This document shows, in pieces, positions 57,728-64,000 of a stretch of 64,000 nt of DNA. The stretch is from Sphagnum magellanicum. Taxonomy: Eukaryota; Streptophyta; Sphagnopsida; Sphagnales; Sphagnaceae. Positions within the stretch are counted from its first letter, which is position 1; each line of letters begins with the position of its first letter. The position numbers were made by a program, and so were the translations under genes. The DNA is taken from positions 17,954,590 through 18,018,589 of the forward strand of contig CM038921.1 of assembly GCA_021904315.1 (NCBI GenBank), written 5' to 3'. Below the pieces are notes generated by a model. That model did no database searches and was not told where the DNA came from. It was given only the letters and a program-made list of their open reading frames with translations.

Positions 57728-59640
57728 TTGGATTCAACTCTTCATGTTCAACCATTGCCCCTTCAACATTGTGGGACATAATGAGCTTGAAACAAAAGGA
57801 TTGCACATCAAGCATATGTGAATCCAAAAGAGGGGGAATCATAACCCCATCAATAGTCTTGTGAACAACACAAAATGTAGATTTGATAACATTTAGATGT
57901 AAAAGGAATGATCTTTTTACAATAACATGATTCAATTAGTATTGGGGGTACACGATTCCAAGAACCATCATGACTTCTTGCTTTAAAAACCACTGTTGTA
58001 GCTCAGAAATTAAGGTTTAAACTACTTTAATGCAACAATTTTTCACAATAGCAATGACTCTGTTGAAATCCTTTTCATGAACCTTCATCCAAGACCCATC
58101 AACTGGGTTCTGAATCTGGACAACAAAGATCTATCCACCAATATTAAAGCTAATAAAAGCTTGGGGTTCAATCAAATTTGAGCGCCACATGACTAACAAA
58201 AAATCATTAGACTACGTACTACAATAGTTTGGTGAAAATATCAAACAATGGATCATCAAAACTAAAATATGGATTAGTATAAAGGTGGAAAAGTTTAGCC
58301 TTAGTAAAAATTATCACATCTAGAAAGTCCATGATAAACACATCCCAACGTTGGGCATATTCAATAAGAGAATGGACCACCTTTAAGATTGGCATAACAC
58401 ATGGCAAACCTAGGATTAGGTTTAGGTCACCCAACAATTCAAAGTTGTCATGAGCATATTTGCTCTTCACACAATCAAAATGCATCTTCACAACTAAAGA
58501 CTTGTCTTGGGCCAATACACGTTTCAAAAGGCGCAACATGGAAATCCAATGGGTTTTTGCATTCCTTAACAATTTCAACCCTTTGGTTTCCAAAGTATTT
58601 ACAAACTTGGTGAACTCCAAGAACTTTTTTAAGTTGTATGCAAAGAATGAATACAAGAATTGTAGCATGAACTAAATGCAAGACACCAAAGGCAGTTTGG
58701 ACAAAACAACAACTGTTAAATTGGTTTTGTGTGCCATGCAGTGCACACCAATAAGAAAAGGAACGATATGAGATTTCAATATGTCCTTGGAATACAAAAT
58801 CTTCATCACAACCAAGGCATACCCACCATGAAACAAGCTCTTCAATTGAAACACCTTAGCCATGCAGTTCAAAAGAATTGAAGTGATGTTATATGTAGTA
58901 ACACTCATTTCCATACATTCCAAAGTAAGTAAAATTGGAAATTGACCCCAAATTTTCATGACATAGACATGGACATTAATCCATTGCTATTTATCCAATG
59001 TAATCACTTCATCTACACTCATAGAAAATAATTAGCAACTTGCACATTAGCCCTAATGGATGTAAAGACAACATCATACATTGCTTTAGCCATTCCCCAC
59101 CCACTCCCATTTGTCCAATGTTTTTTATGGTTATTTTTTACTTTCAAGTTGGAAAATGACTCCCTGAAAGCTTCATATTCGAACATTGGATGACCATGGC
59201 TCAAAATGTGGAAAATTATTGCATACTACATAATTTTATTTATGGATGAAAGATGAACACTAGACTGCATTTGATTTAGAATAATTTTAGTACATTTAAA
59301 CCTCTCATTTTTTGCAGGTGTAGATTCCTTGTTGTAGTACCAATCCCCAACAACAATTCTAGCTGAAACAACAACAATTTTTTTCCAACTAGCATGTTTA
59401 TGCAAAGTACCAACTTTAGTGACAAGAATTTGACCTTTCTTCAACAACTGAACATATCATGCATTTCACCAACAATACTTGGGATTCCTCCTTACAAATC
59501 GATTTTGCCCAAGAATCTTGGAAAATTCAAGACTTGTCATATAAGACATTTTAGGTTTTTTTGTTGGAGGTTCATGTGCACTAGGATTAGAAGGTATAGT
59601 GACAATTGACAATGAGATGTTGATGAACTTACCATGCTAA
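57728..59640 (-). pseudogene. hAT transposase relic
   Basis: Minus-strand fragments run in order. 59447-59226 has '...LVTKVGTLHKHASWKK' from the N-terminal zinc-finger side. 58959-58672 has '...VPFLIGVHCMAHKTNL', and 58668-58219 has 'LEFTKFVNTLETKGLKLLRN' and 'THWISMLRLLKRVLAQ', all from the catalytic region of hAT proteins of the ZNF862-like, DUF4371-bearing type. A C-terminal continuation reaches 57728, where the copia LTR begins, suggesting the copia element inserted into or next to this relic. Frames change several times, so it is a pseudogene. Confidence 0.7.
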
Positions 59641-60846
59641 TACTCGACTGATTTTAACCAGAGAAAAAGAGTTTGAATTGAAAATTTGTTGGAAGCTTCA
59701 ATGGTGCCATTACGACAAGCAACTTGAACAAAGCAAGTAAATTGAAGAGAATCAGAGGCTAGAACACACAAATGAATTAGAAACACACATAATTTTTAAA
59801 AAAACTCAAACTAGAACATGAACCAAAAAGAAGAAAGAAGAGATCAAAATTATAATCATTGTGGATTATATAACTTCAAGAATCAAAATTTTGGTTATAG
59901 AGCTCAAGTTCATCACCTTGAGGATTGAAAGCTTTGACCTTGATAGATGATCTCAAGAATTATGTAGACTTTGGAAGAGCTACAAAAAGTTTGAAGGAGT
60001 TCCTTCACGTTCGTTGATTGCTCCATCCTAGTGAATTGTGAACATTGACTCTTGCAACAACAAGATCTTGTTGCCACTAAGTTTCTTTGTACAAAGCACA
60101 TCGCACATTCAAAGCAAGCAACAATAATCTCATATCACCACCTCCAACCGTCCATTGTTTAAACTCTTCTCTTCAAAATCTTGATCAATAATAACTAATA
60201 GCAACCACATGAGTTTTTTTAGAGGGGCAGTACTAAGCTAACTACTAAACCCTAAAGGCAATCCAGTGAATCCGATGGTTGTAGTTGACAATCTTCAAAA
60301 AGGGATGGCCAAGATTTGACAACAGACAAAAAACTTAAAGTGCCCTAAAGGCGAAACTGAAAAACTCTAAAGGTGCGGATGGCGATGGATGCTTGCAACC
60401 AAGCAGCTTTTACCAGAGATGGACAGAGATGGGAGATGGACGTTTTGGCGCACAGGATGTTGCAGGGGGTTGTTTAAGGCGATCTCCTTTTTTTCTTTTA
60501 AAAAAATTTCCTTCATATCAAATCGCATCTGTGGATTTTGTGTCGCCCTTTGGCGATAAATCGCCAGGAAAAAAAAACCCTGGTTTCGAGTCCTTCGCTA
60601 GGGTTTCGAGTTCTTGGGCAAAATTTGAGCAGAATTGTGTTGCGCACTTGGTGTAGGTACTCTGTCCCGAGTGGATGTTGCAATATGCTACAGCAGTAGC
60701 CGACGTCAAAACACCCACGCCATTGCAGCAGCGCCACACCCACACCCACACCCAATCAAGAGGGCAAGGCCAGAAAGAACGAGGAGCTTCTCTTTTGAGC
60801 TTATAGCTCCAAGACTTGAAGGAAGCGGATAAGGATCATCGGGGAT
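59641..60846 (+). promoter_or_regulatory. Upstream region of the TMEM184-like gene
   Basis: Non-coding DNA that becomes GC-richer from about 60360 towards the gene, as expected for promoter and 5' UTR. 'aaaaccctggtttcgagtcc' and 'gctagggtttcgagttc' recur near 60575 and 60600. A 'cacacccacacccacaccc' run is at 60726-60744. Several short overlapping frames here look like chance. No clear TATA box was found. Confidence 0.35.
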
Positions 60847-62970
60847 ATGGATATCACGCAGATGGATGGGAGGACGCTCACCCTGCTAGGGTCGGGCTTG
60901 TGCACCATGGCGTCCGTGCATTTCACTACTCAGCTTGTGTCTCAGCACCTGTTCTACTGGAAGAATCCGGTACAGCAGCGGCTGATCATCGTTATTGTGT
61001 GCATGGCCCCTATCTATGCCTTGACCTCCTTCTTTGGATTAGCGGAAATCAAGGGCAGCGAAGTCCTTTTCACTGTTCTGGAATCCATCAAAGAGTGTTA
61101 CGAGGCCCTTGTGAGTATTCTTATTGCTTTTTTTGGTCCGTTCTCTGTCTTTCCTTTCTTTCTTTCTTTCTGTTCTTCCTTGCTTAGGGTTCCCTGTTGT
61201 TTGCTCAAAAGAAATCAATCCACGCCCAATTACTGCAGATTCAGCTGATAGCTGCCCTAGTTGACAATGATGTCTTTTTTTTTTCTTGGATGATTGTTCT
61301 GTTTGGGAGGCAGGAAGAATAAATGAATGCATCCAGGAAAAACAAGGGGAGGTGACAAGTCATAATGGTTTTGTGTGTTGGAATTCCTTGGGGGTGTTTC
61401 TGGCATTCAATTTGGGAATTTTTGAACTGCTGAGAGAATGCATGCAGCAAGAATGGCTTTTGAAATGGATGTATGTGCAGGTCATAGCATGTTTCCTCAG
61501 TTTGTTGTATAGCTACGCGGGTGTATCAACTTCCAAAAAACAAATTCCAGATGGTATCAAGGGCCGCATCATTCATCATAGCTTCCCAGTGACATTATTT
61601 GTGGTAATGATTTTATCCATTTGTTCTTGTTCCATCCGTCCCCCTTTCTCTTTTTTCTCTGTGCAAAGACTCTGTATGAATTCTTTACTGAATCACTCAC
61701 TGCTCAATGGTTTTCCACATTTCTGTCCCAGATGTTCTTGTTTCTCTTTTTTTGCATTGCTTGAACTTGTGAGCAATTTGATGCCCAGTAATGGATGGAA
61801 TGAATTTCATCTTCCTAAAAAGCTTTTTGATTTGTTTTGTGTTTTGTTTTGTTTTGTTGGGTATCACAGCCAAAGGAAGCAAAACTTGACCAGAAGTCAC
61901 TAAAACAACTGGAGGATTGGACATGGCAGTTTGTGATTGTTAGACCTGTTGTTTCTATACTGATTGTAATTTTAGAGCTGTTGGGCTGGTATGAAGGCGC
62001 CATCACTTGGATCTGCAGCATTATTCTCAACATCTCAGTATCATTGGCCATGTATTCTTTGATTCTAATCTATCATGTGTTCCATAATGAGCTAATTCCT
62101 CGAAAGCCTCTTGCAAAGATTCTGTGCATCAAGGGTGTTGTCTTCTTCTCTTTTTGGCAGGTGAATCTCTCTCTCTCTCTCTCGCTGTCTCAGCTCAATG
62201 GTTTGTTTCCACTTTGCTAAGTCTGAAGGACATGGGACATTTAGAGAAACGGCTAATGAGAAATTGGCCACAGTCTAAATGCTTTGTCTATGGAGCCTCT
62301 GCTTCTCCCATTCATTCGACTCAAAAACAAAACTCCCCCAAGTTATGAGTGGAGCTTTTAGTGCTTGCTTTCCTTCCATTGGCCTTCATCTTGGACAGTT
62401 GTTAATCTGTCTTGATTTTGTATTGCCATCTATTATGTATGGTATTGCTACTAAGATGCATTTCTGTTCTGATCTTGGCTGAGAACCTTCCCTGGTCTTG
62501 TCCCAGTGGTCATCTGAGGGTGTTTCTTTTCTACTTTATCCATTTTCTTTCTCTGGTTTGCTTCTCTTGGATGCCTTCTTATTAATCTCTCTTTCTGCTA
62601 GGATCTGTTGTTCTTTTTCATGCCATTTTCCTGTCCTGGCTAATATCTTTTAAGCATTTTCATGTACCAAATATTTTTCATATCAATCTGTTTAACTAGC
62701 AAGCATCTTGCGTCTTTTGGTCTAAGAAGCATGTTTGCTTTACAGGGAGTGGTCCTGCAACTGCTGGCCTCAACAGGTGTGATCACTACCGATCACATAT
62801 GGCTTGAAATCAATCAAATTGAAGAAGCATATCAAAACCTTTTTGTGTGTGTGGAGATGGTCATGTTTGCTATACTACAGCAGTATGCATTCAGTGCATC
62901 TGACTACTCAGGGGAGATTGAAAAGGTGCTGATCGATGCAAAGGAGAAGCGGGAGAAGAAGACTGACTGA
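60847..62970 (+). CDS. TMEM184 / DUF300 (LAZ1-related) multi-pass membrane protein, four exons
   Basis: Member of the organic-solute-transporter-alpha-like DUF300 family; the Arabidopsis relative LAZ1 is linked to vacuolar trafficking, brassinosteroid signalling and cell death. Exons 60847-61110, 61481-61603, 61870-62160 and 62746-62970 with GT-AG introns give 300 residues. Family landmarks are 'HFTTQLVSQHLFYWKNP' near the start, 'IKECYEAL', 'GRIIHHSFPVTLF', 'DWTWQFVIVRPV', 'SLAMYSLILIYHVF' and 'QQYAFSASDYSGE'. About seven hydrophobic segments are seen. The tail is short and charged (EKREKKTD), so this is the short type (about 300 residues) and not the longer LAZ1 type. For exon 2 the donor GTAATG at 61604 is preferred over GTGGTA at 61601 because it keeps the TLFVP-type motif of relatives. 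The gene looks intact. Confidence 0.93.
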
Positions 62971-64000
62971 AGAGAAAAACAACAGTTGAGGAAATGGCCA
63001 TTATGTTTGTGTGCCTTTAAAATGTCCAACCTAACAATGTATTGTGTAAATCTGCCTGGCTAGTTCCGAGTTGGTTTAGTCAGGATAGAATCTGAAAGGT
63101 TAAATATAAATGATGAAAGCAATGAGTATATCTGTAGTGACATCTTTAAGAGCCATGCTGCACATAAGTTTGAGTTAGAGTTGCCAAGGATGGGGGTCTT
63201 TGTTCACTTCAAAATTGAGAAAAGATTGCGAGTGAGGTTTGTGTCCTTAGAGGAATGATGTCCTTGGATGTTGTCAATCCCATAGATGCCAGGATGCGGC
63301 CATTTCAAATCAGTCACCCACAGAGAATGAGGTTTTTCTTTTCTTTTTTTAAAATTTTTGATCTGATTGTTAGTTCTCTAATTTACTGCATGGTGGTCAA
63401 GTGTCAGATCCCAAAGGTCACTTGGGGATTACTTCAGAGTGAGCACTAACACTACAAGTTTGTCACCAACCAGAAATCGTTGTTGTGCATGGGGCTTGTG
63501 CAGATGTTGATGTATAAGTCAATTATTAGGAGAGCAGTTTTCCATGAAACCTGTATGTACAGGGATGCCAATCTTCAGGATGAGGGGATGGTGATCTAAA
63601 CATGAAGTTCTTTGCTGCATTTGATACACCAGCTGTGAAAAGATATCCCAATGTATTGGGTAAGGTTTCTGTGACTTCCAAGTTCAGGTTACTCAAGCAG
63701 TGAATTTTCTTTCTGGTGAAATTGTAAAAGCTAAGAGGCTTTTGGTGGGTTGTAATTGCCAGATTTTGAAAAGTAAATTTTTTGACTGAAACCACCAGAT
63801 TTCTGCATTAGGTTTGAGCAAGGTAGCCAACAGTATAGGAGGATGCTTTTTTTTTTCACTTTCATATCTCGTTTATAGCCAATCTTCTTTTGGATGCCTC
63901 CCCTTTATCACAAAATTGACAAAAAAAGCACTCTACCCAAATAGAGCATGCCCCTTGAACTTGTCTCTATGAAAGCATGTGCCTTGTGGTTGATTGTTGA
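62971..64000 (+). other. 3' flank of the TMEM184-like gene
   Basis: The 3' UTR probably occupies the first 100-200 bases ('gaaaggttaaatataaatgatg' near 63097 may hold a poly(A) signal variant). Beyond that I see no coding similarity on either strand. The sequence is less AT-rich than the transposon-filled parts. Frames at 63255-63449 (+) and 63526-63795 (-) have no recognisable motif. Confidence 0.4.

Noticed and set aside
60393-60832. Several overlapping ORFs of 65-87 codons before the TMEM184-like gene
   Set aside because: They overlap on both strands in GC-richer 5' UTR-like sequence and none shows a family motif.
61601-61606. GTGGTA as the exon 2 donor of the TMEM184-like gene
   Set aside because: The GTAATG donor three bases later fits the plant consensus better and retains the Val before Pro seen in relatives (TLFVP).

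Overview
The window looks like nuclear DNA of a land plant with a large, repeat-packed genome, most likely a gymnosperm and perhaps a conifer. The reasons are AT-rich sequence, four intron-bearing genes of plant families standing as islands in tens of kb of decayed transposons, plant-type primer-binding sites in the LTR elements, and DDE and hAT transposase relics of a kind I associate from memory with non-flowering plants. The species cannot be settled from sequence alone.

Host genes, all on the + strand: (1) a CMC2-type twin CX9C cytochrome-oxidase assembly factor in three short exons (6158-7239); (2) only 107 bp downstream, a two-exon phosphopantothenoylcysteine decarboxylase of the HAL3 family (7347-8229), acting in coenzyme A synthesis; (3) a four-exon methylesterase/hydroxynitrile-lyase-family alpha/beta hydrolase (21522-24636) with an unusual nucleophile elbow; (4) a four-exon TMEM184/DUF300 (LAZ1-related) membrane protein (60847-62970). 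All four can be read through with canonical GT-AG introns and look functional. They do not form one pathway.

Repeats by region: 1-5640, a broken Ty3/gypsy chromovirus with other elements inserted in or next to it; 8.6-21 kb, MITE-like elements, including a 585-bp hAT-type element with a perfect 8-bp target-site duplication, a hAT transposase relic, a possible Penelope-like tail and a DDE transposase relic; 24.6-29.6 kb, AT-rich DNA with an (AT)n tract and a long inverted repeat; 29.6-36.4 kb, a broken minus-strand Ty3/gypsy element with two LTRs flanking an integrase relic; 36.6-38.5 kb, a second DDE relic; 41.9-43.9 kb, a hAT relic; 44.2-44.7 kb, a 36-bp minisatellite; 46.4-48.3 kb, a coding relic with a zinc-finger-like motif; 48.7-49.6 and 52.0-52.5 kb, two satellites; 53.4-54.6 kb, a third DDE relic; 54.6-57.7 kb, a broken Ty1/copia element; 57.7-59.6 kb, another hAT relic.

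The strongest candidate for something under-described is the DDE transposase family. Three separate relics (18.2-19.8, 36.6-38.5 and 53.4-54.6 kb) each show different parts of what seems to be one large protein: a long N-terminal region, a Cys-rich region, a DDE-like core with DGC-x2-QFK and HGKGE motifs, and a C-terminal domain. A CACTA-type 152-bp foldback MITE is present in two near-identical full-length copies with exact TSDs.
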